Shown in pieces: positions 43,085-53,377 of a stretch of 64,000 bases of DNA (its first letter is position 1; each line of letters opens with the position of its first letter). This DNA is from G963676655 sp963676655 (lineage in GTDB: Bacteria > Verrucomicrobiota > Lentisphaeria > Victivallales > Victivallaceae). Position numbers and translations under genes: made by a program. Below the pieces are notes generated by a model. It searched no databases. It was not told the DNA's origin and saw only the letters and a list, made by a program, of their open reading frames with translations. The stretch lies in contig CAXXKX010000003.1 of the NCBI GenBank assembly GCA_963676655.2, forward strand, positions 1,240,001 to 1,304,000. The letters are read 5' to 3'.

Positions 43085-43909
43085 TCAGGTTGTCTCAGAA
43101 GGGTCTCCCAATGATAACGAATATTTTTGGGGAGTCATGCCGGTCATCTTTTTGAACATTTTGAAAAAGAATGGAGAAGAGGAATAGCCGACGGCATTCG
43201 CGATTTCCTGAATGGACATATTGCCTTCTTTCAATAAATATTTGGCCGCGTTGACCCGGTGTTTCAACAAAATTTCTGTGAAACTTTCTCCGGTTTCTTT
43301 TTTTATTAAAACACGTAAAGTTGGAATACTCACCATGGTTGCGGTACTTAGTTTCTTGAGGGTCAGTTGTTCTGAATAATTCTGGGCAATCAGATTTATA
43401 ACCTTATTGATAATTTCTGACTTGTAGCGAACCCGGTATGCAGGTTCTATCGGCTTTCCCGGAATAGAGGTATTTATATTACGGAAAAAAAGAATAATCA
43501 ATTCTGTGAGCTTGCAGGCAACTAAGTCATTGCAATAGGGTAACTCAAGAATGCTTTCCTCCTTGAGAAGTGCCATGATTTCGGCGCAAGTACGGTTTGG
43601 CGGCAAGACCTTATTAATAATCTGCTCCGGCAGTTCTCCTCGAAACATAATGTTCAGATAATCAAAAGGAGCTCCTTCAAGTCCGTAAAAAGAATGACTG
43701 TATCTACCTGAAATAAATATTGTATTCCCAGCTTTCAAATTTAAGATTTCACCATTAACATTCAAGGTTATATTCCCGTAATCGACATATATCATCTCAA
43801 AACATTTGTGGTGGTGTTTGTGCAATGGATGCGTATAATTCAGACCTTTTCCTTTATGCCTTATTTCACTGATCCTTTTTACTAAAAGCGGCTTAAATGT
43901 AAAATTCAT
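43085..43909 (-). CDS. AraC-family transcriptional regulator
   Basis: 274 residues. An N-terminal cupin sensor (HKHHHKCFEMIYVDYGNITLNV with an H-x-H metal-type cluster, then GNTIFISGRYSHSF) precedes the C-terminal double HTH: LTLKKLSTATMVSIPTLRVLIKKETG and MSIQEIANAVGYSSSPFFFKMFKKMTGMTPQKYS. Such regulators usually activate sugar-use genes. The nearest same-strand targets are the glycosidase genes ending at 44370. Confidence 0.9.
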   Translation of the reverse strand: MNFTFKPLLVKRISEIRHKGKGLNYTHPLHKHHHKCFEMIYVDYGNITLNVNGEILNLKAGNTIFISGRYSHSFYGLEGAPFDYLNIMFRGELPEQIINKVLPPNRTCAEIMALLKEESILELPYCNDLVACKLTELIILFFRNINTSIPGKPIEPAYRVRYKSEIINKVINLIAQNYSEQLTLKKLSTATMVSIPTLRVLIKKETGESFTEILLKHRVNAAKYLLKEGNMSIQEIANAVGYSSSPFFFKMFKKMTGMTPQKYSLSLGDPSETT

Positions 43910-44369
43910 TAGTCAGGCTCCCATCTTTTTATCACGGTTTATTTAAAATACTCTCTCAATGCTGAATATCAAACAGGTTACTTTATATATCTCTAAGAGT
44001 ATTAATACATATGTCATTAGCTTATTGCCTATAACAACTTTTTTAAGAACGAAGTTCCACTGAGGAATAAATGAAAAACAATGAGTGGAAATACAAAAAA
44101 CATAATGCCCGGCTGCGGAAAGCATCAGGATTTGAGAACAGCGTAGCTGTATGTGTGACATCGATTCTAAACGAACGCAGGATGTAAAAAGGCCGCAGGC
44201 TGATAAGAACAGCCGGTTTCAGGCAATTGGAGTCATTTTGTAAATGCTTTTCGTACCGCCGGTTCGTTACATGCCTGGGGTATGCGACTCGTCGGCGGCC
44301 CTGAAATTAAATCACGATCTATCCGGCAAATTGTCAAGTTAATTTCTTCACAGCTCCTGAGCTGGGATT
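43910..44369. other. Intergenic stretch without a supported gene
   Basis: Between the AraC gene and the putative glycosidase. A 72-codon minus-strand ORF (43943-44161) has no recognisable features. A GC-rich patch with loose hairpin potential lies at 44200-44310. Nothing can be called. Confidence 0.4.
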
Positions 44370-46529
44370 TCAAAAATTAATCAATCTGAATTCGCCGGCC
44401 TTGAGCGTTATTTGTTCCTGCTTTTCATTGTAATGAATGAAGAAGCGGCGTTTCCGGTTGAAATCAATATTCAACAGGCAAATTGTTTTTGACAACGGAA
44501 AGTATGAAAATGTGATATATTCACAATTTTTGCCGGAAGCCCTGCCATCATCGCTGATATAAACAGTACCGCGAGTTTCGTTAGCGATTGTTTTGTATAT
44601 TTCACCGACAAGACCTTTTGACAGACGACTGGCCCCGGGAGCCAGGTTGACATCCAACGCGCCCGGATATTCCCATGAATTCAAGAAATAGACTTTGCCC
44701 TTTCCATAGTTATTAATTAACAGGAAAGGACTGAAACTCTCATCATGTACCGTCGCAACGTGAGGATTTCCGGTAATTTCCAACTCTCCCATATGGGAAT
44801 AGAAAGGTCCGAAACGTTCGTGCCGGTCGAGGCCGAGCTTATTGTTTTCGCTTGCCAGAACCCAATATAGCTGAGTGCCGCGTTTCTTAACCTTTACGCC
44901 ACACAATTCAGTGAAGTCGCCGTGATTTATCAATTCGTCAACGTCATAAGCGACATAATTTCTATTCAGATTTTTTGAAAAATGAGCAATGGACGCAAAC
45001 AGGATGCCGCCATCATAAACATACTTTTTCAATAATTCATATTGTTCTTCAGAAGCGCTGTTCCAGCCGGTAAAAACCAGAGCCCGGTATTTTTTCAAGA
45101 GAGCCAAATCCGGTGTGCCGCCGGAAAAGCTGACTATATCGGTCATCCCGTAAGGAGTGCCGGATAAATAAAGATTATTATACTGACCGAGAATATTATT
45201 GAGCGGGTAAAATACTTTGCGGAATATCTCCCAGCTTCTTTCCGGTTGGCCTTCGTACCAGAGCGGGTTCTGTTCCGCGATTTTATACGCGGAAGCAATC
45301 GCCTGATTAGGGGAAAACTGTTGTGAACAGAAATCATACCGCCCCTTGATCGCTGCCATATTTATCTCCGGCTGGCCCTCAGGAGTACCGTTCGTTTTGA
45401 CAAAATCATAAAAATCCGACAGACATTTCCGATATTTCTGGCAGGCGGTCGAGGTATAATTGATTTCCGGATAATGCCGTCGGGCTTCCGGAACAAGATG
45501 AGCGTAGGCGGTGGGCAGCTTGTTTGAAATAGGTCCTAGATCAATTTTAGGAGTTTCATGCATGGGGGCATCATCAACATGATCGCTCTGCTGCCACCAG
45601 TTACCACTTTCCAATACGGTTATTTTAGAGCCGTTCATGTAACTTAGCAAGAATGCCGCATCCAATGTTTTGAAACGATATTTGGAGCGATAGGGCAGAA
45701 ACGCATAATGTTCATGGGCCAGATATTCTCCCCAAAGCGGCAGTTTGTATTGTTTGTAAATGCCGCGACATAAGGACATGCCGAAGTTGAGGTTGGCAAA
45801 AGCGAAACCTTCAATATGCGGAATAACTGGTGCTTCGGCCGCGGCTATTTCAAAATCCAGGTGGAACGAAGCGCTCGTGATCAAAAAACGCTTCCAGCCG
45901 GTCTTTTTCCTGCCGATAAAATAATCACCGATTTTCGCGGCGAATCTGTCGGCAATGACTTGTAAATTAACACTGGTGTCGATTGGGATCTTTTCTTCCC
46001 GGAATTCGGCTTTTTTATTGGTTTCGATATCAAAAGAAAATACTTCCCCGATATTTACGCCGATAAACGCGGATTCAGAAGATATTTTTTCAGCCCATTC
46101 CGGTGTAGCATCGGCATAAATCGAATAAGTATGCAAACCGAGCCGGGCCGCCTTTTGCGTCCAGCGATAAAACCCGGCGCCGTCGCGATCCATGTGCTCT
46201 CCGATAACCGGCCAGTCGGACGGCTGGAGGAATTTTCCATTTTCCCAATCCGGTTCCGGTACGGAATAGCCGATACTTTTCAGGTCCAGCCAATCGGCCA
46301 TTGTTTTCAGGCAGGTACGGGTAACGCCGCCATCCCAGATGATCGCCAGATTGCCCTGATTATCCGACTTGATTTTTTCAAGATACCATTCCGACGAGTG
46401 GTCTTCGGAGACCCAACTGGTGTAATACAAGCCGGAATGTTGAAATATATAATCGGCGCGATCAAGATACACCGGCGAACCGATGAACATTCCGCATTCC
46501 GGCAGCTTAATAGAATTTTTATGACTCAT
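44370..46529 (-). CDS. Putative cytoplasmic glycoside hydrolase, family not recognised
   Basis: 719 residues without a signal peptide. The N-terminal 380 residues look like a TIM barrel (YYTSWVSEDHSSEWYLEKI, LAIIWDGGV, YSIYADATPEWAEKI, FAFANLNFGMS, LPLWGEYLAHEHYAFLPYRSKY, ITVLESGNWW). Residues about 400-610 resemble the glutamine-amidotransferase-like trimerisation domain of GH42-type enzymes (LALLKKYRALVFTGWN, LLKKYVYDGGILFASIAHF). The C-terminal 90 residues form a small beta domain. GAGGAGG precedes the ATG. It sits 22 bases downstream of the GH35 gene, so the two probably act on the same galactoside-containing glycan. Confidence 0.65.
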   Translation of the reverse strand: MSHKNSIKLPECGMFIGSPVYLDRADYIFQHSGLYYTSWVSEDHSSEWYLEKIKSDNQGNLAIIWDGGVTRTCLKTMADWLDLKSIGYSVPEPDWENGKFLQPSDWPVIGEHMDRDGAGFYRWTQKAARLGLHTYSIYADATPEWAEKISSESAFIGVNIGEVFSFDIETNKKAEFREEKIPIDTSVNLQVIADRFAAKIGDYFIGRKKTGWKRFLITSASFHLDFEIAAAEAPVIPHIEGFAFANLNFGMSLCRGIYKQYKLPLWGEYLAHEHYAFLPYRSKYRFKTLDAAFLLSYMNGSKITVLESGNWWQQSDHVDDAPMHETPKIDLGPISNKLPTAYAHLVPEARRHYPEINYTSTACQKYRKCLSDFYDFVKTNGTPEGQPEINMAAIKGRYDFCSQQFSPNQAIASAYKIAEQNPLWYEGQPERSWEIFRKVFYPLNNILGQYNNLYLSGTPYGMTDIVSFSGGTPDLALLKKYRALVFTGWNSASEEQYELLKKYVYDGGILFASIAHFSKNLNRNYVAYDVDELINHGDFTELCGVKVKKRGTQLYWVLASENNKLGLDRHERFGPFYSHMGELEITGNPHVATVHDESFSPFLLINNYGKGKVYFLNSWEYPGALDVNLAPGASRLSKGLVGEIYKTIANETRGTVYISDDGRASGKNCEYITFSYFPLSKTICLLNIDFNRKRRFFIHYNEKQEQITLKAGEFRLINF

Positions 46530-46551
46530 ATTTAAATCCTCCTCTTTATGA

Positions 46552-48324
46552 TCAACTCAGAACAGGTTTATCAGTTAATGTTATCCGGTCATGCTGATTT
46601 CCTTCCAGCTCAAAAAGGATCAGTTCGTTTTCGCCGACCTTAAGCAGCGGAGCCGGAATATAAAGCGTCTTCTGCGGGCCGATCGCCCAATAACGTCCAA
46701 GATTGAAACCGTTGATAAAAGCAACTCCCTTGGTCCAGCCGTCAGTCGACAAAAAAGTATCCGCGATTTTCCCGGCATTAAATGTTCCTCTGAAAAAACG
46801 GGGGTGATGCGGATTATCCGATGGCTTTTTCCGATCAAAATCTATTGTGCTCAGATCCGTCAACGGCAGAGAACGCATCTGCCAGCCAAAATGGCGTTCC
46901 CCGGCAAAACGAACATGCCCGGTAATCCCTTTGCGGTCGAGCAGCTCCAGTCCGAAATTGACCCGTCCCATATTCTCGACCAGAATATCCAGTTGCATCC
47001 CGGGACTAACCGGCCCGATGGAAATTCCCTGTTCCGCATTTTCCCGGGTCAAAATCCCTTTGAAATTACCGTCCAGGAACAACCATGCCCGGTCATGCAG
47101 GCCGCTGATATACAAATCCGGTTCAATCTTCCCGAAATTGGTGGTCAGGCGGGTTCTATACAAAACGAAACCATATCCCTGTTCGAGTTCTTCCATGCAG
47201 AGCGGGTTCGCACTTTCAATCCATGCGGAATTATCCAAAGTATCAAATAGCGATACGCTCTGTAACAGTTCCACTTTGCCGTAGGCTAATTTTTCGTTTT
47301 CGCACACTTGAATATCGTTTCCCGGAAGGTGCTGTGCGATTAATCTTTTGATGTCATAGTATTTTTCAGACAGGTCGCCGCATTCAGTTATCGGGGCGCC
47401 AAAATCGTAACTGGTTATCGTCGGGGCAAACTTTTCCCTCAAATTGGCACCGTTATTGAAGCCGAAGTTGGTTCCGCCGCTGAACATATAAAAATTCAAT
47501 GAAGCACCGGAATCAAGAATATACTCAATATCGTCATCCTGGCTGGTCTTTTCGCCCTTTTCGGAACTTTTATCAAGGCCCCAATGATCAAACCAGCCGC
47601 ACCAGAATTCCATGCACATTCGTGGTTTATCCGGTTGAATGTCGCGCAGCAGCGCAAACTTATCCTCCGCGCCGGAACCGAAATTTATCGTTTTGAATAT
47701 TTCCGGCAGACTGCCGCCGTCAACAACCCATGCCGCCGCATCGTCAGAGGTAAAAAAGAGGACGTCTGCTTCATGGGATTCAAAAATTTGTTGCAGCTTT
47801 CGCAGATAGTTTTTATCGTTACCGTAACTGCCGTATTCGTTTTCCAACTGCATGGCGATGACCGGGCCGCCGTGACATGACATAAATGGTTTCAGACGAG
47901 GCATCAGTTCATCATAGAATATTTTACAACGCTGTAAAAAAGCGGCATTACTGCATCTGATGACCATTCCCGGAATATTATTGAGCCACCAGGGGAGTCC
48001 GCCGCCTTCAAACTCTGAACAAATATAAGGTCCGGGCCGAACGATTACATATAATCCCAGCATATCGGCAATTTCAATAAAGCTCTCAAGGTCATAAAAA
48101 CCGGAGAAATTAAATTCACCCGGGCTTGGTTCATGCATATTCCAGGGAACATAAGTTTCAACGCAGTTTAAACCACAGGCCTTGAGCTTCAGTAACCGGT
48201 CCTGCCATTGTTCCGGATGTATTCTGAAATAATGAATCGCACCGGAAATCAACTGTAGCGGTTTGTCTTTAATAACGAATTGCCCATCAATGATTTCAAG
48301 TTTGAATCTTTCTTTTCTACTCAT
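46552..48324 (-). CDS. GH35 beta-galactosidase
   Basis: About 590 residues from the ATG at 48324 (a GTG at 48336 is possible). GH35 signatures: LISGAIHYFRIHPEQWQDRL, VETYVPWNMHEPSPGEFNFSG and VIVRPGPYICSEFEGGGLPWWL. The acid/base Glu is in AMQLENEYGSYG (about residue 163) and the nucleophile Glu in MCMEFWCGWFDHWG (about 239). The C-terminal region has the usual jelly-roll domains (GVAFINGFNLGRYWAIGPQKTLY). No signal peptide is present, so it acts on imported oligosaccharides. Confidence 0.93.
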   Translation of the reverse strand: MSRKERFKLEIIDGQFVIKDKPLQLISGAIHYFRIHPEQWQDRLLKLKACGLNCVETYVPWNMHEPSPGEFNFSGFYDLESFIEIADMLGLYVIVRPGPYICSEFEGGGLPWWLNNIPGMVIRCSNAAFLQRCKIFYDELMPRLKPFMSCHGGPVIAMQLENEYGSYGNDKNYLRKLQQIFESHEADVLFFTSDDAAAWVVDGGSLPEIFKTINFGSGAEDKFALLRDIQPDKPRMCMEFWCGWFDHWGLDKSSEKGEKTSQDDDIEYILDSGASLNFYMFSGGTNFGFNNGANLREKFAPTITSYDFGAPITECGDLSEKYYDIKRLIAQHLPGNDIQVCENEKLAYGKVELLQSVSLFDTLDNSAWIESANPLCMEELEQGYGFVLYRTRLTTNFGKIEPDLYISGLHDRAWLFLDGNFKGILTRENAEQGISIGPVSPGMQLDILVENMGRVNFGLELLDRKGITGHVRFAGERHFGWQMRSLPLTDLSTIDFDRKKPSDNPHHPRFFRGTFNAGKIADTFLSTDGWTKGVAFINGFNLGRYWAIGPQKTLYIPAPLLKVGENELILFELEGNQHDRITLTDKPVLS

Positions 48325-48490
48325 AAACAACTTCACTTCTATAAACAGTTTTGGATGAAAGGGCGTATTAAACGGTAATGGTTTTAATTAATATAAATAT
48401 GGAACCCGATATGAATCAGGATAATATAATTGCGGTAAGTAGCATGAAAATACTGATTACGGAATTGACCAAACGATAATACCGGTATCG

Positions 48491-49225
48491 TTATTTGCTC
48501 AAAGGGTTGGAAACGCCAATCATTGTCAGACCATTTTCAAGAATCTTCTGACATTTCTTCGCTGAAAAATCCTTCTCTTCGCTGTATATCGCCAAAGCAG
48601 CCAACTGCCCGTCATATTCAAACGGGATTGCCGCATTGAATTTGTTATACCTGCCGAGATTGGATGGCAAAAACATAAAATTATTGTTACGGACAATATC
48701 ATCCACCAGATCGTAAAGTTCATCGACGGTTTTACCCGTATCAAGCTGTTTCAAACTGTTGGATATCGCCCGGAAAAAGAATTCTCTGCCATTAACGTAA
48801 CTCAGCAGCAACCCCAGGGAGGATATATGCAATGGAAAATCCAAGCCGTTCACTACCCTTAATTGACTATCCGCATGTTCTGCGACCAGAGCCAGATAGA
48901 GCAAATGTTCCTCGTGCAGCACCCCCACGGTCACCGCGCAGCCATACTGATCATGGATTGAATTACAGCATTTGGCCCCGATTGAAACCAGTGGAAAATG
49001 ATCCAACGCAATTCCGGCAAAGGTCAGAATACCATAATCGAGTTTGAATTGCTGAAAGCTGGGTTTGTAAACAAAACCGGCCTGAATCAGCGATTGAAGC
49101 AGACGGGAAACCGAACTTTGGTTAAGTCCAAGTTCACGGGCCAATGCCGAGGCGGTCATGCTGCCGTTTTTGGCAAGCAACTTCATTATAGCTATGCCAC
49201 GATTAAAAGACTGTCTGCCGTTCAC
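48491..49225 (-). CDS. IclR-family transcriptional regulator
   Basis: 244 residues with a GTG start, AGGA lying about nine bases upstream. The N-terminal winged HTH reads FNRGIAIMKLLAKNGSMTAS, ALARELGLNQSSVSRLLQSL, AGFVYK. The effector domain has LVAEHADSQLRVVNGLDFPLHISSLG and FNAAIPFEYDGQLAALAIYS. It is divergent from nothing nearby; it ends 167 bases from the GH35 start on the same strand and may control the downstream glycosidase pair. Confidence 0.88.
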   Translation of the reverse strand: MNGRQSFNRGIAIMKLLAKNGSMTASALARELGLNQSSVSRLLQSLIQAGFVYKPSFQQFKLDYGILTFAGIALDHFPLVSIGAKCCNSIHDQYGCAVTVGVLHEEHLLYLALVAEHADSQLRVVNGLDFPLHISSLGLLLSYVNGREFFFRAISNSLKQLDTGKTVDELYDLVDDIVRNNNFMFLPSNLGRYNKFNAAIPFEYDGQLAALAIYSEEKDFSAKKCQKILENGLTMIGVSNPLSK

Positions 49226-49390
49226 TTATCACAATCCTGCTTATATTATTTCATCTTCAGTAATATAGCCTGAAAAGCCGATATTACAATTTCCTCTGAG
49301 CCGATGTCTCTACCCGGAACAATCTCTCTTCAGCAATCGCATGGTCATACTTCCGGATGCAACCTGTTTTCGATTACACGCAACCTCCTT

Positions 49391-50332
49391 TCAGTCTTTG
49401 GTTACCCGCCATTCGGACAGGATTGTATTGGTCACCACAACCTGGGCCTGGAATGTTCCCGGCGGCAGTTTCAAACCACTTTTTTTTCCCCCGTTTTTCA
49501 TATCTTTGCCATGAAAAAGATGAGTGGTTCCAATTTTGATGCCTTTGACATTATAAAAATTGACTGTAGCGCTGGACGCGCCAACCCCGGACGCTATTCC
49601 TTTGCAGTAAAATGAATATCGATTATGCTCATCGAGCAGGAAAAACGGACTGCCGTTGTAATACTCACATTGAGCTACGGTTTTTCCCTCCGGCGTTTGA
49701 AAAAAACGGGTTTGGGTATGCCATCCGTTCGGATTCAGCGGTCCATAGCGAAAGTCAGGGTTACAGTTGATCGCACCTTCACTGCATTCCTTTTCCAGTT
49801 TGAAACGCTCGATGAAAAGTTTATTACGGTTAAGGCGCAGTTCGAGTTGCATGCCGGCCGCCGCATCCGGCGTATAAAACACATAAACATAATCGACTGC
49901 GTCTCTTGAGATGATCGGAGCTGAGTAGACAATCGGAATTTTACCGTACAGCATCAGATTCAGCGGTTTGCCGGCTTTATCAAAAATATTGATCACATAT
50001 TCAGGATAGGTCCTGCCGTAAGAACTTCTGGCAAATTCCAGCGCGGTATTGTTGCTTTCAACGCAATCTGTCCGATCGGTATAAGCCCGAAGCGTCAGTT
50101 TGTATTTCGTTTTCGGCGATAATGGAACGGTATTGAATTTTACATAGCCGATATTAGGCCCGATAAGCAAATGCGACGTTCCGGACTGACTGGATATCGT
50201 TACATACTTTCGACTGTTTTTCAGAATACTGTCCAAGGCGGCGTTTGAATCAAACTTAATATCCGCCGTAGCTTCCGCGAAAACTTCGAGCGCCAGCAGG
50301 AAAGTTAAAACATATAAACACGATTTACTCAT
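49391..50332 (-). CDS. Secreted protein with two beta-sandwich-like domains
   Basis: 313 residues with a signal peptide (CLYVLTFLLALEVFAEA). Residues about 25-185 and 200-313 each look like a jelly roll, as in carbohydrate-binding modules (VPLSPKTKYKLTLRAYTD; GVGASSATVNFYNVKGIKIG). I do not recognise a named family. It is 10 bases downstream of the DUF4838 gene and AAGGA precedes the ATG, so it is probably co-translated with it and helps bind the same glycan. Confidence 0.6.
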   Translation of the reverse strand: MSKSCLYVLTFLLALEVFAEATADIKFDSNAALDSILKNSRKYVTISSQSGTSHLLIGPNIGYVKFNTVPLSPKTKYKLTLRAYTDRTDCVESNNTALEFARSSYGRTYPEYVINIFDKAGKPLNLMLYGKIPIVYSAPIISRDAVDYVYVFYTPDAAAGMQLELRLNRNKLFIERFKLEKECSEGAINCNPDFRYGPLNPNGWHTQTRFFQTPEGKTVAQCEYYNGSPFFLLDEHNRYSFYCKGIASGVGASSATVNFYNVKGIKIGTTHLFHGKDMKNGGKKSGLKLPPGTFQAQVVVTNTILSEWRVTKD

Positions 50333-50342
50333 GATGGATTCC

Positions 50343-53300
50343 TTATTTTGAATTGATGATCAGCGGGGTGCGCAACAGCTTTTTATTGTTAAAAATCGAC
50401 CTGCCATTAAAAGTGCTGTTCTCAAAGGCAGCGGTTCCCGCCGCGACCGTACGTGACAGCTTTATGTCCACGTCGGCATTGTCCGGGTTCAGGTTCAATT
50501 CCGACATCGGAATTTTAAGCGTAACGCCCCAGGCGTCTTTCAATATCTTATGTTTTATCTGCCAGGTGCTTTTCCACGAATGATTCGCCCCCCAGTTTTC
50601 CACCGCATAAGCGCCGCCGTCAGCGCCAACCGCATAATAATAGTATTTATTGCCTGAACGGAATACTATTGCGACCCGGTCCCCTTTGGGAAAGACGTTC
50701 ATTGCCAAAGAAATATTGGCCGGAGGATTCCTGGTTCCGGCGGTGATCCTGATATAGATATTTTTCCCGTCATGCATCAGGGCAGCTTCTGTGTAGTGTT
50801 TAGCAGGGGTACCTTTTTTGACCGCCCGCCAGTCCGGCAAGACTTTGAACTTATTAAAAACTAAAGCTTTCTCCCAATGGGTTGAGGCAAAATCGCTCCA
50901 CTCGGCACCGGCTTCCTCCACCAACGGCAGATTATTGCGGTTGAGGCTCTTGGCGTAAAAATCAAACCTGGCCAGCATGCGGTCGATTATTCGTTTTGAA
51001 ACCGGATTTTTCGCTTTCTGGGAAGCCTGGACTAAGAGTTTTCTGGCCGGTTTCTCTATTCCGCTGTCAACAATAAACTTCTCAAACATGGTGGAGGACG
51101 GGGTGTGACAGTTAATGAAAAGTTTACGTTTTTTCTGTAATTCCCACGCATTGCGCAGCAGAGCATAAAATTTACGCATCTCCGGCGCCGCGCTTTCATA
51201 GGTACGGCTGATGTAAACTTCCCGCAGTTTTTCAGGATCCTGATGCGGATCCCACATCAACTTTGCAATAATCCATTTTTCACAAGCATCCGCATCCCAA
51301 TTGGTGAGACGTTCGTCATAATCAAAATACATTCCTTCGGTATGCACCTGATAAGGTTTATTATCTGCCAGCGCCCGGTAATCCGCCGCCGCCGTATCCG
51401 CGATCAAGTTGAAGCCATCAGGATAATAGTAACCGAAACATCCCAGACAATTGTCATAGTTCCGCATCCATTGTTTTAACCTCCGCGACCAGATTTTGGA
51501 CTGAACTGTATTCTGTTCCATTATCGGATACATTTCATTACTGGTCGGGTAAGCCGCGAACTCCGGCACGATGGTCGAATTAATTTTCACTTTTGGCGGT
51601 TCCGCGGTAAAAATATATGCATGGGTATCTATTTTCAGGTCGGGATAATCTTTGGCCAACGCTTCAGCCACTTTATTGAGCATCATAAAATGGCGGGTGG
51701 AAAAAAACAAAGGATCGATAGTGCTTTTAGGTGATTTCGGAGTAAGCACACTGCCGTCGGCCAGCTTGATCGGTTTCATACATTCCGAACAGGAACAGAC
51801 GCCCCAGTTGTCGCCGATATTAATATTGAAATATTCAATCTTCTTTCCGGGTACACATTGCAGCATTTGCCTGGCTTTGACCGCAATTTTTTCCGGTACC
51901 GCCGGATTGGAATAGCAAGGCTGCCGCCAGCGGTTGACCATGCGTTTCCCGTCAATCATCGGATAGATCGCTAGATCTTTATCCTTGAGTCCCAGAAAAT
52001 TGGAAATCATAAAACCGCCATGTCCAAGCAATGCTCCCTGCCGCCATTGCAGATATTTGAATCCCCGGTCAAATTTAAACGGAGTATTACAGCCGTTTCT
52101 ACCGGTCCAGTCCTGATGATAATGAGCCTGCTTCTCATGGCCGCCGGAAAATTGCAGCATGCGCACTTTGAAAACCGGGCGTGAGCGGAAATCAGTTTTG
52201 GTAAATTTAAGGTCAGGCTGTTTGGTGAAAACCGCGTTCATTTCCGGGTTCGGCCGCGGCCAGATAATATCGGAATTCTTTTCCAGCAAGGCGTAAATGC
52301 CGAAAAGCGTCCCGCGCGGTTCGGCTCCGAAAATATAAATTTGGTTGCCGTCACGGCGCACTGCATAGCCGTCGGAATCCTTTAGATATTGCAAATCACT
52401 TTTATATTTTTTTGCCCACCGGGAGCCGATAAAGAATTTATCTCGGGGAGTGCTTGAAGGCTCCGCCAGTACCGGAATATCTTTCCCGCTGATCCGGCCG
52501 ATCCAGTACTGCAACTCCCTTGCTGCACGCAATTCCCGGGGATCACTATTCGCCCCGAGAATAATCTCTCCGGCGAAACGTGGAAACTCCGTTAGCCGGC
52601 GCGGGGTATCGTCAACCTTCCGCAGACCCGCTTTTTTGATCGTAATTTCGCGATATACCGGGATATGGTCAAACCAGGTTTTATAGAAAAAACGAACGTA
52701 AGCCGCATTTTCAGGCAATTGCATTACAGGCTTCTTATAATCTGGATTGATAACTTGTTCCAAATGCAGGTTTTTATCCAGAACCAGAAGATTGGTCGGG
52801 CGTGAAGAACCGCTGGAAAATTCATATTTTCCGCCTCCGGCAACCGGTATCGGGTCGCTCAAAGCGTAACCGTTATTGTTCAGGTGCAAGGCATTGCCGG
52901 AACCGCTCGGAACAAGTTTGACATTGTAAGTTTCGTTCCAGCCCGAGTAATTATCCGGACCGGCTGAAAAATCCCAGTTGATCAGCAGTTTATCCGGAGT
53001 GATTTTGGTCAGGGAAACTTCACTGATCTTCACTTTATCATCCGGGGACTTTATGCCGAAAGATAATTCATGCGCCTCATGAGTCGTAGACAAAAGGTGA
53101 TTGTAAGTTTTTTCTCCCGGAGTAATTTTCTGCCAGGCATATTGATAGCAGCCGCTGACCGGCAGTTCATTGCTGCGGCTGCGAATCCGCAGAAACCAAC
53201 GTGCGTCGGAAGAATCGCTGTCAGCCTTAAAGCTTAGACGATAAGCCGTATCCGGTTCGACCGCAAATTTTTTTACCAATGTTTCACCGGCGCTTACCAT

Positions 53301-53357
53301 CGTGCTTAACAAGAAGCATCCGGTAAAAATTATTGTATTTATCAACCCTGCTTTCAT
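50343..53357 (-). CDS. Secreted DUF4838 glycoside-hydrolase-like protein with CBM9-like end
   Basis: 1004 residues with a signal peptide (INTIIFTGCFLLSTMVSAG). N-terminal beta domain at 20-200; then an alpha-glucuronidase-type N-terminal domain (ILGANSDPRELRAARELQYWIGRISGKDIPV, KFFIGSRWAKKY, YAVRRDGNQIYIFGAEPRGTLFGIYALLEK). The DUF4838 barrel follows, with YFNINIGDNWGVCSCSECMKPI and YYPDGFNLIADTAAADYRALADN near 500-650. The last 190 residues resemble CBM9 (WSDFASTHWEKALVFNKF, ALMHDGKNIYIRITA, GVTLKIPMSELNL). DUF4838 proteins are common in PVC and Bacteroidetes glycan loci; enzymatic activity is unproven for most. Confidence 0.82.
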   Translation of the reverse strand: MKAGLINTIIFTGCFLLSTMVSAGETLVKKFAVEPDTAYRLSFKADSDSSDARWFLRIRSRSNELPVSGCYQYAWQKITPGEKTYNHLLSTTHEAHELSFGIKSPDDKVKISEVSLTKITPDKLLINWDFSAGPDNYSGWNETYNVKLVPSGSGNALHLNNNGYALSDPIPVAGGGKYEFSSGSSRPTNLLVLDKNLHLEQVINPDYKKPVMQLPENAAYVRFFYKTWFDHIPVYREITIKKAGLRKVDDTPRRLTEFPRFAGEIILGANSDPRELRAARELQYWIGRISGKDIPVLAEPSSTPRDKFFIGSRWAKKYKSDLQYLKDSDGYAVRRDGNQIYIFGAEPRGTLFGIYALLEKNSDIIWPRPNPEMNAVFTKQPDLKFTKTDFRSRPVFKVRMLQFSGGHEKQAHYHQDWTGRNGCNTPFKFDRGFKYLQWRQGALLGHGGFMISNFLGLKDKDLAIYPMIDGKRMVNRWRQPCYSNPAVPEKIAVKARQMLQCVPGKKIEYFNINIGDNWGVCSCSECMKPIKLADGSVLTPKSPKSTIDPLFFSTRHFMMLNKVAEALAKDYPDLKIDTHAYIFTAEPPKVKINSTIVPEFAAYPTSNEMYPIMEQNTVQSKIWSRRLKQWMRNYDNCLGCFGYYYPDGFNLIADTAAADYRALADNKPYQVHTEGMYFDYDERLTNWDADACEKWIIAKLMWDPHQDPEKLREVYISRTYESAAPEMRKFYALLRNAWELQKKRKLFINCHTPSSTMFEKFIVDSGIEKPARKLLVQASQKAKNPVSKRIIDRMLARFDFYAKSLNRNNLPLVEEAGAEWSDFASTHWEKALVFNKFKVLPDWRAVKKGTPAKHYTEAALMHDGKNIYIRITAGTRNPPANISLAMNVFPKGDRVAIVFRSGNKYYYYAVGADGGAYAVENWGANHSWKSTWQIKHKILKDAWGVTLKIPMSELNLNPDNADVDIKLSRTVAAGTAAFENSTFNGRSIFNNKKLLRTPLIINSK

Positions 53358-53377
53358 AATTTCCTTTTCGATTATAT